Source of the DNA: a virus
Length of the DNA: 57,473 nucleotides
Strand: one strand, 5' to 3'
Virus record (IMG/VR): IMGVR_UViG_3300036985_006568
Span: 1-57,473 of that record
How positions within the stretch are numbered: the stretch's first letter is position 1; each line of letters starts with the position of its first letter. Made by a program: the position numbers and the translations under genes. Positions 22,698 through 32,454 of this stretch are shown piece after piece. Under the pieces are notes generated by a model. That model ran no database searches. It worked only from the letters and a program-made list of their open reading frames with translations, and had not been told where the DNA came from.

Positions 22698-23278
22698 GTA
22701 ATAAGATCATAGGCCTCAAGATGAAAGCCACTCCTGAAGGGTTATACCTTCAGAATTGGAAAAAACTTGTTGCCTTGATCGAGCACCCTAGTCCAATGTG
22801 GGGTGCAATTGGTAAGTTCATGGTTGAATCTACAATGGATAGGTTTTATACCCAGTTGGATCCTAGTGGAAGAAAATGGCGTCCTTCTGGAAGAGTTCTT
22901 GGTTTCAAATCAAAGTTTCCAGCTCATCGTGTGATGGAGATTGTAACAAATCTAGAGGCCTATACACGATCGACCCTCACCCTTGTAAAATCCGGTAAGA
23001 TGGCTAGTAGGACAAGTTTCCAGTACAGAGCCGCTGATAGCGGTGTTGAATGGGGTTCAAAGACTGTTTACGCAATGAGACACCAATTTGGAGCCGTTGT
23101 AAAAGCAAAGAAAACTTTTATGCGGTTTAAGACCGATAATGGTTGGGTGACAGTAAAAAAGTTCATCACACCTAAAAGATCTTTTCTTGGCATGTCTACA
23201 GCCGATCGTGAAACTATCCGTAAGGTTGTAAAAGATTATATCTATATTTGTTTTAATGATGTGGTACAACCATCATGA
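22694..23278 (+). CDS. Virion morphogenesis protein, Mu gpG-like tail/head completion
   Basis: 194 residues. The segment MDRFYTQLDPSGRKWRPSGR (49-68) and a basic C-terminus (PKRSFLGMSTADRETIRKVV) are as in Mu gpG-type tail completion proteins. Its start overlaps the gp36-like stop by four bases. Role from family and order. Confidence 0.8.
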   Translation: MSNKIIGLKMKATPEGLYLQNWKKLVALIEHPSPMWGAIGKFMVESTMDRFYTQLDPSGRKWRPSGRVLGFKSKFPAHRVMEIVTNLEAYTRSTLTLVKSGKMASRTSFQYRAADSGVEWGSKTVYAMRHQFGAVVKAKKTFMRFKTDNGWVTVKKFITPKRSFLGMSTADRETIRKVVKDYIYICFNDVVQPS

Positions 23279-23703
23279 ATGATTACTTTGTAGCAGAAAA
23301 ACCAATAGTAGACCGTCTAAAGGTAGAGGTCCCTGAAGTTAATGGACGAGTCTTTACCCTGAGTAACATTGAGCAAGTGACAGAAGAACAGCAAACTACT
23401 CCAGCTCTTCATGTATTGCATGGAGGGGACATCATAGGAAAATCTTCAAGTGATGGACAAGCTCAGACATTTGATCAGATCTGGATAGTTGTAGTAGCCG
23501 TAAAGAATGCAAAAGCACAAAAATCCGGTGAGTTACTTCGTGAGATAGCCGGACCAATCATCTTTAAACTCCTACGAGCGCTTCAGGGTTTTCAGCCAGA
23601 TGTCTCTTGCGCACCTCTTCATCGAATGGAATCAGCAGAACCAGAGTATAAATCGGGATTTGCCTTTTTTCCGTACGCTTTCACAACCAAGATTGTCATA
23701 TAG
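23275..23703 (+). CDS. Tail terminator-like protein, DUF1834/Mu gp37-like
   Basis: 142 residues, begins MNDYFVAEKPIVDRLKVEVP. The strand-helix pattern with TPALHVLHGGD and a closing FFPYAFTTKIVI fits gp37/lambda gpU-type terminators, which cap the tail tube for joining to the head. Overlaps the previous gene by four bases. Confidence 0.78.
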   Translation: MNDYFVAEKPIVDRLKVEVPEVNGRVFTLSNIEQVTEEQQTTPALHVLHGGDIIGKSSSDGQAQTFDQIWIVVVAVKNAKAQKSGELLREIAGPIIFKLLRALQGFQPDVSCAPLHRMESAEPEYKSGFAFFPYAFTTKIVI

Positions 23704-23712
23704 GAGGCTCCC

Positions 23713-24483
23713 ATGCCTTATTACCGCGGACAAGGAAAACTATACGTGGCGGAAAGAAATCTTACCACCAGTTACCCTCTAGCCTTTCGATATGTGGGTA
23801 ACGTGCCCGAGTTGAAGGTGGCTTTTGAAGTCACTAAGCTCGAGCACAAAGAATCATTTTCCGGAAATAACCTAACTGATCTCCAGTTGATCACTGAAAA
23901 GAAATCCTCCATGAGCTGTATCTTGGAGAATTTTACCAAGGAAAACCTAGCTCTTCTGTTCAATGGCACAGATACCTCTCTAACTGGTACAACTCCTGTA
24001 ACGGCCTATCCACTACTTGGATCTACCACTCCGGCTGTGGGACAATGTTTCATGCTCCCGCGTAAGAATGTTTCTGCTGTTGTGATTAAGGATTCAACTG
24101 GTTCGCCTAAGACCCTAGTTTTGAATGTCAATTATACTATCGACCTAAAGGCCGCTATGATCGAACTCATTGACGTCACCACAGGGGCTCCCTGGGTTGG
24201 TCCTCTTACTGCGGATTTTACTCCTGCTGTGAGTGTTGAGGTTGCTATGTTTAATGCCGCGGCCACGGATAAGTGGTTCCGTTTCATTGGTTTGAATACA
24301 GCGAATAACAGCATCCCTTGCGTCGTGGATCTATTTAAGGTTCAACTCGATCCAACGAAGGAATTTGCAATGATCGGTGATGAAGTTGCCAAGTTCGCTC
24401 TTGATGGTGCTGTTCTAATGGATCCTTTGCGACTCTCCAGTGATACCCTCGGTCAGTTTGGTTCTGTGACGCTTCTAGCCTAA
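23713..24483 (+). CDS. Major tail (tube) protein
   Basis: 256 residues. Begins MPYYRGQGKLYVAERNLTTS and contains GNVPELKVAFEVTKLEHKES, typical of tail tube proteins that start with a beta sandwich. AGGAGG precedes the ATG. Directly upstream of the chaperone and tape-measure genes, as in most siphoviruses. Codon use is that of a well-expressed gene. Confidence 0.85.
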   Translation: MPYYRGQGKLYVAERNLTTSYPLAFRYVGNVPELKVAFEVTKLEHKESFSGNNLTDLQLITEKKSSMSCILENFTKENLALLFNGTDTSLTGTTPVTAYPLLGSTTPAVGQCFMLPRKNVSAVVIKDSTGSPKTLVLNVNYTIDLKAAMIELIDVTTGAPWVGPLTADFTPAVSVEVAMFNAAATDKWFRFIGLNTANNSIPCVVDLFKVQLDPTKEFAMIGDEVAKFALDGAVLMDPLRLSSDTLGQFGSVTLLA

Positions 24484-24511
24484 TAACGACATCTAGCAAG
24501 GAGAAATTCAG

Positions 24512-24931
24512 ATGTCAGATCTAGACACTCTAGTCCCGATAAATCGTACAATTATTTTGCAAGGAGAGACCTTAGTAATTGAGCAGTTTAGGTTTACTCA
24601 GTTTTCTAAGGTCGCTAAGATAGTTCAGCGAGTAAAGAAAAATGTAGGCGATTTCGATGTTAAGATTGACACAGATGAAGATGGAAATAAAAGTCTTGAC
24701 ATGGATTATCTTAAATTAATTGCTGAGTGTGAAGAAGAGATCGTAGAGCTATGCATCCTAGCTACCAATAAAGATAGGAACTTTATTGACAAGTTAGAAG
24801 GAGATGAGGGTATCGCCTTGTTGACCCTTATCTTCGAGGTAAACATGGATTTTTTTTCCCAGAGAATACTACCCCAACTGCTATTAGCGATTCAGCGCGT
24901 GTCAAAACAGACGATGGGTGGTGTTCTATAG
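24512..24931 (+). CDS. Tail assembly chaperone, short form (gpG-like)
   Basis: 139 residues; acidic, helical (LKLIAECEEEIVELCILATN). AAGGAG precedes the ATG. It bears the slippery T TTT TTT at 24850-24856 (codons Phe-Phe of MDFFSQ). The short form binds the tape measure and tail protein during tail assembly in lambda. Identification is by position and frameshift. Confidence 0.85.
   Translation: MSDLDTLVPINRTIILQGETLVIEQFRFTQFSKVAKIVQRVKKNVGDFDVKIDTDEDGNKSLDMDYLKLIAECEEEIVELCILATNKDRNFIDKLEGDEGIALLTLIFEVNMDFFSQRILPQLLLAIQRVSKQTMGGVL
24850..24856 (+). other. Programmed -1 frameshift site
   Basis: T TTT TTT in the zero frame (GAT TTT TTT TCC). Slipping back one base joins the -1 frame, open from 24808 to 25149. 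Both tRNAs can re-pair perfectly after the slip. This is at the place expected in the lambda G/GT system. Confidence 0.85.
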
Positions 24932-25149
24932 TTTCTAGGTTGATTCATTTTGGTCACACTTGGTCGGAAATAAACCAGTACACCTTGAAGCAAATTCTCT
25001 TGTTCCATGAGCATTCTTTTCGCGTGCAATGCTTAGATAGGGCGGAGGAAATTAATGACCGGGCTCTTGCTCAGAATGGTACTGTTGAGCAACGAGCCCG
25101 AGTTACATCAACGCTATATGACATATCATTAGGGTTGTATCATGGCTGA
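24856..25149 (+). CDS. Frameshift extension of the tail assembly chaperone (gpT-like)
   Basis: 97 residues added in the -1 frame after 115 residues of the short form, giving a fusion of about 212. The extension begins FPENTTPTAISDSARVKTDD and continues into HTWSEINQYTLKQILLFHEH. It has no useful start of its own (only a TTG at 24940), which supports synthesis by frameshift. It overlaps the tape-measure start by eight bases. Confidence 0.85.
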   Translation, partial: FPENTTPTAISDSARVKTDDGWCSIVSRLIHFGHTWSEINQYTLKQILLFHEHSFRVQCLDRAEEINDRALAQNGTVEQRARVTSTLYDISLGLYHG

Positions 25150-28100
25150 TATGCGAATAAAGTTGAATCTAGATGCCTCTACAAGTGGGGCAGAGGCAAT
25201 AAAGGCACTAATAGCCGATTTGTTGAGGATTCAATCGGAAGCAAAAGCTGCTGATAAAGCCGCTCAGTCAGTGAAAAAAAGTGGGTCCCCAGTAGCTAAA
25301 TCCGATACGGTTTTCGCTAGGGAAGTCGGAAAGGTTGCTGATGCTGCTGCAGAAAAGAGATTTAAATCTGCTGAAGCGGTAGCAAAAAAGGAATTCAAAC
25401 TTATTAAAGAAGCTGGACAGTTTGCTCAAGCAGAAGAAGTAAAACGAACGAAACTAGCAAATATAGAAGTTGCACAGAGGGAAAAGATTTCTGCCGCTTC
25501 AGCAAAAAGAGATATGGCTTTTGCTAGAGAAGTTGGAAAAGTTGCAGATGCAGAGGCGGCAAAAAGAACAAAAGCGGCAGATGCTGCGGCAAAAAAAGCC
25601 GCGAATATAGGTACTAAGACTGTGCCTCGTGGCCTTATAGAAACTGCTGCCTACTTTGTAAAGATCAGTATCCTAGCTAATATTATTCGTACAGCAGTCA
25701 TGGCTATTCCAAGGGTCTTGGCAGCTGTTGTTACAGAAGGAATTAGAATTAATGCTGAATTTGAGAGTATCAAGTTTGGTATTGCTTCTGTGATCAATGC
25801 TCAGTTGCGTCTTGGGGATGCTAGTGGAAACCAATATGAAGGAATAGAAAAATATAACGCAGCCTTAAAATTATCAGAGGAATGGTTCAATAAGATCCGT
25901 ATCGCAGCTCTTAAAACACAAGCGACCACAGAACAACTTTCATTAGGGTTTCAAACTGCAGTTTCTGTTGGCGCAAGTCAGGGAATAACTGATCTTAAAC
26001 AGATCTTTGATCTGACAATCGGCATAACAAATGCAGCAACGGCTATGAACATTAGTATGGACATGGTCCCAGTTGCTATTCGTGCTGTTTTAACCGGGCG
26101 CATGGCAACACATAACGTTGTTGCTAGAACACTAGGTATTACTCTAGCCCAGAATAATGCTTGGAAGGCTGAAGGAACCCTAGTTGAAAATCTAACTAAG
26201 CGCCTTTCTCCATTTACTGCAGCAGCAGAGATTTCGGCTAAATCATTTAAGGTTATGTCCTCAAACATCCTGGAAGCCTTCCAGATCTTGTCTGCGGATG
26301 TGACCTCCGGTCTATTTTCAAGTCTAAAAGTGTCAATGAATAAATACTTTTGGGATTTATTCGATTTTAAGAATCTATCTTTAGCAAGTCGATTTCAACC
26401 GCTTGTTGACGGTTTGAAAGGATTATTTACCTCATTAGGTGAGATGGTTGCATCCACTGTCGATGGTATTATGTCTGCTTTGGAAAAGATAAACACCTGG
26501 ATAAAGGAACACCCAACTAAGGTAATGGAGTTACAGGTCGCTTGGGATACACTATTAAAAACTATATCTAGTTCAATGGGTGAGATTTTTAGAACCGGAA
26601 CTGATAAAAGTGGGGCATTTACAACTGTTTTATCGAGGGTGATGAATACCATCTCTCTTATAATTGCTGCATTTACAGATGCTTATAGAATAGCCACTAC
26701 CTTCATGGATATGGCTTTCTGGGCTCCTTTATCAGATATTTTTAAGAGTCTTGGAATTTTGTTCAGAGAGGGTCCACTTGCTGCAATAAGGGAATTTGAA
26801 AGAGTTGGAAACGCTGCGACGAATGCTTTTAAAAGTATCTTTACTACCAGAATGGATATGGCAAAAGTATTTGACAATGTAGATGCAACGAATGGTAAAT
26901 TAGCAAATACGAAAAAAAGTATTGATGCTATTGCCGATGCTATTAAAAGAATGGATACTTCAAATCTTGAAGCAAGGGATATAATAAAGCTACCAAAAGT
27001 ACAGCAAGATGAAAGTTTGCTTTCTGCTCGTGAGGTTATAGAAAAGAAAAAAGGTACCGGAACTCAGGTTCTAGGAGCCGCTTGGGCTCCACCCGAAAAG
27101 AAGGTTCCTTCAACAACGAATGCTGAGATACGAGAAGACAACTTAGTTGCGAAACATAAACTTGCTTTATTAAAAGAATACTATGCACTAAGGAATAAAT
27201 TAGAAGCTGATAGTTTGAAACTAGGTGAAATATCAATTGAAGAGTATTATACTCGTCAATTAGAGCGTATTGAGGAAGAAAGTAAAGCCGAAATAGAAAT
27301 AAAACGAGATCAAATAAAAGAGATAGAAAAATCTTCAGCAAAAACAGCAGCTGATGAAAAGAAAAAAGCTTTTGAAGTATTAAAGATCAATCAAGAGATT
27401 GAACTCATACAAGTAAAGACAGATAAAGAGAAAACTCTTAGTGGATTAGCTCAGCTAGACGCCCTTAAAACGTACAGAACCGAAGCACTTAACTTGGCTG
27501 ATGAACTAGCAAGGAAACAAGTCACAGATCCAAGAAGTTCTAAGGATAGGGTTGCAGCTCAATATGAGGCAACAATAGCTAAGTTAAAGGCTAATGCAAC
27601 TCCAGCTGATGAGGCTTTGTTAGTAAAACTTTTAGGGGCTTGGGAAGCGGAACAAGACCTTGAAGATTTTACCCTTCTATATACAACAAAACTCTCCAGT
27701 ATGGAGGCTCAACTCGCTATAGTTGAACAAAGTGAAGCGTCAGGAGCTATTAGAAGTATTGAGGCTAATAGGCAAAGAATTGCTGTATATCAGCAATGGA
27801 TTCCCGTTCTTCAAGAGATAAATGATAAGCAAATCCAGGCAGCTGCAACTTCTGAAGAACCTGGATTGATGGAAGCAGCGGAGAGGACAAGACTTAGCAT
27901 TGTAAAACTTAAGGATAGTCTCATCATTTTAAAAGATAAGTATGCTGAATTAAAGCAAGGAGCTTATGACTCTATATCGGAAGGGCTTATAGCCGCTTTA
28001 GACTCTATTGGTAATCATACATCGTCAGTATCTGATGCTTTTAGAAATATGGCTCTTTCCATTGTGGAATCAATCCAACAAATTATTACTAGAATGATTG

Positions 28101-28534
28101 TCATGCGCATGATGCAGGCAGCAATGAGTATGTTCTCCGGGCCTAGTAATGCTAGTAATTGGGGTTCAGGTAAATCCCCAGGCATGGCAGGAGGGGGTCT
28201 TGTAGAAGGTCCGGGAACAAGTACCTCTGATTCTATCCCCTGTAGACTTTCCGATGGAGAGTACGTTGTGAGAGCAGTTGCCGTTCGCAAATTAGGTCTT
28301 CCTTTCATGGACGCCATTAACGGTTTAAAAAGTAGGCCAAATATAGCTTTTGCAGAAGGTGGACCAGTTCAAAGTACAGTAACCCCCACCCGCGCGGAGC
28401 CGGGAACAACAAAAATGGAGATAGGATTAGAAGAAGGACTCTTCGTGAAGCATCTACAAACCCCTAAAGGTGAACGAGCCATACTTGAAGTCCTTGGCCG
28501 TAATCCAAACTACCTAAGGAGTATGACCACATGA
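25142..28534 (+). CDS. Tape measure protein
   Basis: 1130 residues, the longest gene. N-terminal 160 residues are Ala/Lys-rich coiled coil with repeats such as KVADAEAAKRTKAADAAAKK; hydrophobic helices lie near 165-200 (ISILANIIRTAVMAIPRVLA); a second coiled-coil block spans 680-760; the C-terminus carries a Gly-rich stretch (GMAGGGLVEGPGTS). At about 0.15 nm per residue the tail would be about 170 nm. Scaffolds tail length and may enter the envelope on infection. Confidence 0.93.
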   Translation: MADMRIKLNLDASTSGAEAIKALIADLLRIQSEAKAADKAAQSVKKSGSPVAKSDTVFAREVGKVADAAAEKRFKSAEAVAKKEFKLIKEAGQFAQAEEVKRTKLANIEVAQREKISAASAKRDMAFAREVGKVADAEAAKRTKAADAAAKKAANIGTKTVPRGLIETAAYFVKISILANIIRTAVMAIPRVLAAVVTEGIRINAEFESIKFGIASVINAQLRLGDASGNQYEGIEKYNAALKLSEEWFNKIRIAALKTQATTEQLSLGFQTAVSVGASQGITDLKQIFDLTIGITNAATAMNISMDMVPVAIRAVLTGRMATHNVVARTLGITLAQNNAWKAEGTLVENLTKRLSPFTAAAEISAKSFKVMSSNILEAFQILSADVTSGLFSSLKVSMNKYFWDLFDFKNLSLASRFQPLVDGLKGLFTSLGEMVASTVDGIMSALEKINTWIKEHPTKVMELQVAWDTLLKTISSSMGEIFRTGTDKSGAFTTVLSRVMNTISLIIAAFTDAYRIATTFMDMAFWAPLSDIFKSLGILFREGPLAAIREFERVGNAATNAFKSIFTTRMDMAKVFDNVDATNGKLANTKKSIDAIADAIKRMDTSNLEARDIIKLPKVQQDESLLSAREVIEKKKGTGTQVLGAAWAPPEKKVPSTTNAEIREDNLVAKHKLALLKEYYALRNKLEADSLKLGEISIEEYYTRQLERIEEESKAEIEIKRDQIKEIEKSSAKTAADEKKKAFEVLKINQEIELIQVKTDKEKTLSGLAQLDALKTYRTEALNLADELARKQVTDPRSSKDRVAAQYEATIAKLKANATPADEALLVKLLGAWEAEQDLEDFTLLYTTKLSSMEAQLAIVEQSEASGAIRSIEANRQRIAVYQQWIPVLQEINDKQIQAAATSEEPGLMEAAERTRLSIVKLKDSLIILKDKYAELKQGAYDSISEGLIAALDSIGNHTSSVSDAFRNMALSIVESIQQIITRMIVMRMMQAAMSMFSGPSNASNWGSGKSPGMAGGGLVEGPGTSTSDSIPCRLSDGEYVVRAVAVRKLGLPFMDAINGLKSRPNIAFAEGGPVQSTVTPTRAEPGTTKMEIGLEEGLFVKHLQTPKGERAILEVLGRNPNYLRSMTT

Positions 28535-29733
28535 GTTATGAGATTGGGACAGCTACTAATTATGCAGATTTACTTAACAAGCTTAATACTTTTTTAACAG
28601 CAAAGGGAACAGCCTACTACCCTACGTACACAGGTACTGGAAATGGGATTATTTCTGCGTGGGATGGAGGAGTTTCTTCTATTGCTGAAACTTTCACATT
28701 AACTGCTACAGGTGCGACAGCATTTGATGTAGTTGGATCTATTACAGGTTCAATAGGTTCAGCGACTGTAGGAACACCTTTCGTACATGCTAATGTAGTG
28801 TTTACCCTTACTGCTGGTACCACCCCCTTTATTGCAGGTGATATTTTCCTGATCAATACAGCTTCCCCATGGGTGAGTATGCGAGCAGTAGCTGGTTCTG
28901 AAATGATTTGGAAGGCAAAGGGAAATGATGACACCAGGGAAATTTACGTAGGGGTTTACTGCTTTTCAGATGGTGGTGGAGATTATTATAATTGGAGACT
29001 TCAAGGATTTACGGCCTATACACCTGGGAATACGTTTTTTAATCAACCAGGTTGTATCGGCGTCCTGAGCGTTCCAAGTCCAGTTTTACCCTTGTGGAAT
29101 GGGTCCATCCCATATTGGTTTGTTGCAAATGGACAGAGGGTTATTATCGTAGCAAAGATTTCCTCAGTGTATGAGCATGCGTATCTAGGATTGATTAATC
29201 CATACATTGCCCCAGGAACGTGGCCCTTACCTCTTTTTATCGGTGGGGGTTTAGCTTACTCATCAGAACCAGCAGTTGGAAGTGTTCTTTGGAAATATTC
29301 CAATAATACAGTTAATGCCGGGGCGTATTGGTGTGGGAGTATGGTAGGAGGTGTTGTTGCTAATGCTTGTCCGGGAAGATTACGAAGGGTTGATGGGGTT
29401 TGGATGGGGTTTAATTATTTTACAAATTATCTAGTAGGATCAAACTATCCAGGTCAAATGTGGCCTTATTCAACTATAGTAAACCCTGTGTTGGTACTTC
29501 GTGAAAATTTAGATGGGACATACCCTCTTCTTCCTATTATTCTTAGTTCAGATGATGGGGTAGTTGCAGGGAATGACGTAAATGTGTGGGGTGAGTTAGA
29601 TGGTGTTAAGGCAACATCCGGATATGTACAATCTTCAGAAAATACAATCACCGAAGGGTTCATAACACAAGTGGTATTTCAAAATATTTTTAGAGTAACA
29701 AATGATTCCTTTTGTGTAGTGGCTTTAGATTGA
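28531..29733 (+). CDS. Minor tail protein, GTATN-family member 1
   Basis: 400 residues. Begins MSYEIGTATNYADLLNKLNT, matching MTYETGTATNPSDLLQKLAV of the next gene. After residue 40 a Thr/Gly/Ala-rich segment (50-115) looks inserted relative to the neighbour, and a Tyr/Trp/Gly-rich beta domain follows. Such proteins occur in the tail-tip modules of Yuavirus-like phages. AAGGAG precedes the ATG. Exact role unknown. Confidence 0.75.
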   Translation: MSYEIGTATNYADLLNKLNTFLTAKGTAYYPTYTGTGNGIISAWDGGVSSIAETFTLTATGATAFDVVGSITGSIGSATVGTPFVHANVVFTLTAGTTPFIAGDIFLINTASPWVSMRAVAGSEMIWKAKGNDDTREIYVGVYCFSDGGGDYYNWRLQGFTAYTPGNTFFNQPGCIGVLSVPSPVLPLWNGSIPYWFVANGQRVIIVAKISSVYEHAYLGLINPYIAPGTWPLPLFIGGGLAYSSEPAVGSVLWKYSNNTVNAGAYWCGSMVGGVVANACPGRLRRVDGVWMGFNYFTNYLVGSNYPGQMWPYSTIVNPVLVLRENLDGTYPLLPIILSSDDGVVAGNDVNVWGELDGVKATSGYVQSSENTITEGFITQVVFQNIFRVTNDSFCVVALD

Positions 29734-29741
29734 GGTGAGTT

Positions 29742-30743
29742 ATGACCTACGAAACAGGTACCGCTACCAATCCATCTGATCTACTTCAAAAGCTTGCTGT
29801 ATGGGTCGCAGCAAATGGATGGGTTATAGATAGTAGTATTGCAGATGGAAGTGGTTGGCGATTGCACATACATCGAGGAACAATGTATATGAATTTTCGA
29901 GCGGCTGTAGCTGAGACGGCGGCTATAGCTGCTTTTGAACATGCTTATGGTGCTGCTTCCTTTAGTGGTATTGGATTGTACGCTGGAAGTGGTTATAGTG
30001 GGGCAAGCAGTTGGAAATTACAAGCAGGTGGACCGTTGCTTGCAGTCTCATATACAACACTTTTCGGTGTTGGAATGGCTCTAACCTCCGGTTCTATTGC
30101 CTCTTATCATTTTTTCTCAGACGCTAGTGGAGATAACATCTGTGTAGTTGTTGAAAGGTCAAGTGGAATTTTCTCTCATTGCTATTGGGGAGTAGCATTA
30201 AATAAAACAGGAATTTGGACTGGAGGTAATTATTTCGGTGCCAGTCTTGGTTTCTATGAATACTCACAAGCCCTTTCAACAAATTTACCAGGACTGTTAC
30301 TTTCAACTAGTCCACCTGGATACTCAGAGAATACAACACAGTCCCTTATAAAAGTTGATGTAGATTCTTTCACAAGCAAATGGGTGACAATAGGTCCTAC
30401 TACAATTGCATGGTATAATGGGTATACAGGAAAATTAGGTCGTTCTTCACTTTCTTATGGAAGTAATGAAACAATACCAGGATATTATCCTCTATTTTAT
30501 CGGGTAACTGGTAAGCAAAGCACTCAAAGTTTACTTCTTCCTGTAGTTTTTGGCACTGCAAGAGATACATCCGGACATTCTATTATTGGTGATGTTCCAA
30601 ATATCTTTTTCACTAATGCTTGTGTAAAAGGATTTACACCTAAGACCATTTATAATTGGGGATCAGATGAGTATATGGTCTTCCCAGGAAATGCGTATAA
30701 TGCAAATTTAACCCATTGGGGTTTTGCTGTAAAGAAGGTTTAA
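29742..30743 (+). CDS. Minor tail protein, GTATN-family member 2
   Basis: 333 residues. N-terminal 30 residues closely match those of the gene before it, then the beta-rich body differs more, with shared features such as FFSDASGDNICVVVE and a C-terminal VNP/WGSDEYMVFPG block. The two are likely ancient tandem duplicates. GAGGTGA precedes the ATG. Confidence 0.75.
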   Translation: MTYETGTATNPSDLLQKLAVWVAANGWVIDSSIADGSGWRLHIHRGTMYMNFRAAVAETAAIAAFEHAYGAASFSGIGLYAGSGYSGASSWKLQAGGPLLAVSYTTLFGVGMALTSGSIASYHFFSDASGDNICVVVERSSGIFSHCYWGVALNKTGIWTGGNYFGASLGFYEYSQALSTNLPGLLLSTSPPGYSENTTQSLIKVDVDSFTSKWVTIGPTTIAWYNGYTGKLGRSSLSYGSNETIPGYYPLFYRVTGKQSTQSLLLPVVFGTARDTSGHSIIGDVPNIFFTNACVKGFTPKTIYNWGSDEYMVFPGNAYNANLTHWGFAVKKV

Positions 30744-30744
30744 T

Positions 30745-32454
30745 ATGACTGCCTATCTAGGTACGTCTATGGTCAAAATTCAACAACTTATTAATCCCTC
30801 TAATTTATCTGGGGATATATCTGCTGTAGATAAGACCTTAGGAATACTTAGATTAGTTAGAGGTATATCTATTAATAGCGGGTTACGTACAATTCAAGTT
30901 CCGACAGTGATGCCAAAATTAGCTAGAATTGGTGATTCCATTCCCTGCACTGATCAGGAATTTGCAGGAGATATCACAATCTGGCCATATACTATTGATA
31001 TGGGGCTTGTTTTGACGGCTCAAGTTTATACGCTAGGAGTCTGGAATCTTACCGGACGTGCTCAATACATGGTTAACTGGCTTGTTGTAGGGATTGATGG
31101 GGTAGCGCTAACTAATCTGGAGGGTTATCCTATATGGTACGGCCCAACGCAATACAGAGAGTACAGACTAGATGTAGCAGTGCAAGGACAAGCAGAGATA
31201 AATGGTACCATAACAGTTAACTTTACCGGGTTTGCAGGGCTAGTTACAACAATCACCGGATTACGTTTAATCACATTTTCTTTCGAACCTAATTGGAGAG
31301 AACCTGTCATAGAGAGTTTAGAATGGCTTACGGATGTTCTGACCTCCCACTCCGGAAAAGAACAAAGAATAGCTTTGCGTACTAATCCTAGACGAGCTAT
31401 AAAGTATTTGTATACACTAGATTATCAGAATAAGGTCTCAAATTTCGAATCATATCTCTGGGGCTGGCAGCATCGAGTATTTGCCGTCCCGGTGTGGACT
31501 GATTGGATTAGACCTACCACGTTAATTCCTACTGGAGCTATGACAATAAACGTTGTTACAAGCTTACGGGATTTTGCCAATACTCGTTTAGCGATCATAT
31601 GGCGGGATTTTTTAAATTACGAGGTTGTAGAGATACAAAGTCTGACGGCATCCACTCTTGTATTAGCTAAGGCAACCATTTATAATTGGGAAATAACAGA
31701 TAGAATTATTCCAGTTCGTCTTGCTCGTCTTGATAAAACAATCAGTATCGATCGTCCTACATCAAATATTGCCGAAGCCTCAGTAACATTTACAATGGAA
31801 CCCATTACTGCTACAGATACAACTAGATTAGGGACGTCTATATGGCAACAGTATCAGGGATTGGATGTCCTTAACGTTCCTGTAAATTCAACGGAGAAAG
31901 TTAGCGAAGAATACACACGTGAGATGGTTGTGTTTGATAACAAAAAGGGTTCATGGAATACCTTAACGCTATCCGATGGACCAACTGCTGTAAGACCTTA
32001 CTCCTGGCTTTTAAAAACAAGACAAGAGATTATGAATTTTCTAGCTTTTTTAGAAGTGCATAAGGGAAAACAAGTTCCTTTCTGGATGCCCACATGGAGT
32101 AAGGATATAGAGTTAATGCAAAACATTAGTTCATCTGATACAACAATCTTAATTAAAAAAATAAATTATACTAAGATGATTGATGTTCATCCGAATAGAA
32201 GGGATCTTGCTTTTTATCCAACTAACTCTTCACTGATACCAATAGTAAAGCGGATAACAAGCTGTGTTGAGGTTACAGGTGGAAATGAGCTATTGACTAT
32301 TGACACGTCATTTGGTGTCGCAAAATTGATCACAGATTTTAGAGCTATTTCATTCTTAACCCTTGGTAGGTTTGATCAAGACAACTTTGAATTGACCTGG
32401 CGTAGTGACTCAATTATGGAAGTTTCTACTTCTATTCGTGAGGTACTTCAATGA
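30745..32454 (+). CDS. Large tail-tip protein, distal-tail type
   Basis: 569 residues, beta-rich throughout. Segments HRVFAVPVWTDWIRPT and KGKQVPFWMPTWSKDIELMQ resemble phage tail-tip proteins in GTA-like and Yuavirus-like modules. AAGG precedes the ATG. Lies between the GTATN proteins and the BR0599-like protein. Structural role inferred from position and fold. Confidence 0.72.
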   Translation: MTAYLGTSMVKIQQLINPSNLSGDISAVDKTLGILRLVRGISINSGLRTIQVPTVMPKLARIGDSIPCTDQEFAGDITIWPYTIDMGLVLTAQVYTLGVWNLTGRAQYMVNWLVVGIDGVALTNLEGYPIWYGPTQYREYRLDVAVQGQAEINGTITVNFTGFAGLVTTITGLRLITFSFEPNWREPVIESLEWLTDVLTSHSGKEQRIALRTNPRRAIKYLYTLDYQNKVSNFESYLWGWQHRVFAVPVWTDWIRPTTLIPTGAMTINVVTSLRDFANTRLAIIWRDFLNYEVVEIQSLTASTLVLAKATIYNWEITDRIIPVRLARLDKTISIDRPTSNIAEASVTFTMEPITATDTTRLGTSIWQQYQGLDVLNVPVNSTEKVSEEYTREMVVFDNKKGSWNTLTLSDGPTAVRPYSWLLKTRQEIMNFLAFLEVHKGKQVPFWMPTWSKDIELMQNISSSDTTILIKKINYTKMIDVHPNRRDLAFYPTNSSLIPIVKRITSCVEVTGGNELLTIDTSFGVAKLITDFRAISFLTLGRFDQDNFELTWRSDSIMEVSTSIREVLQ

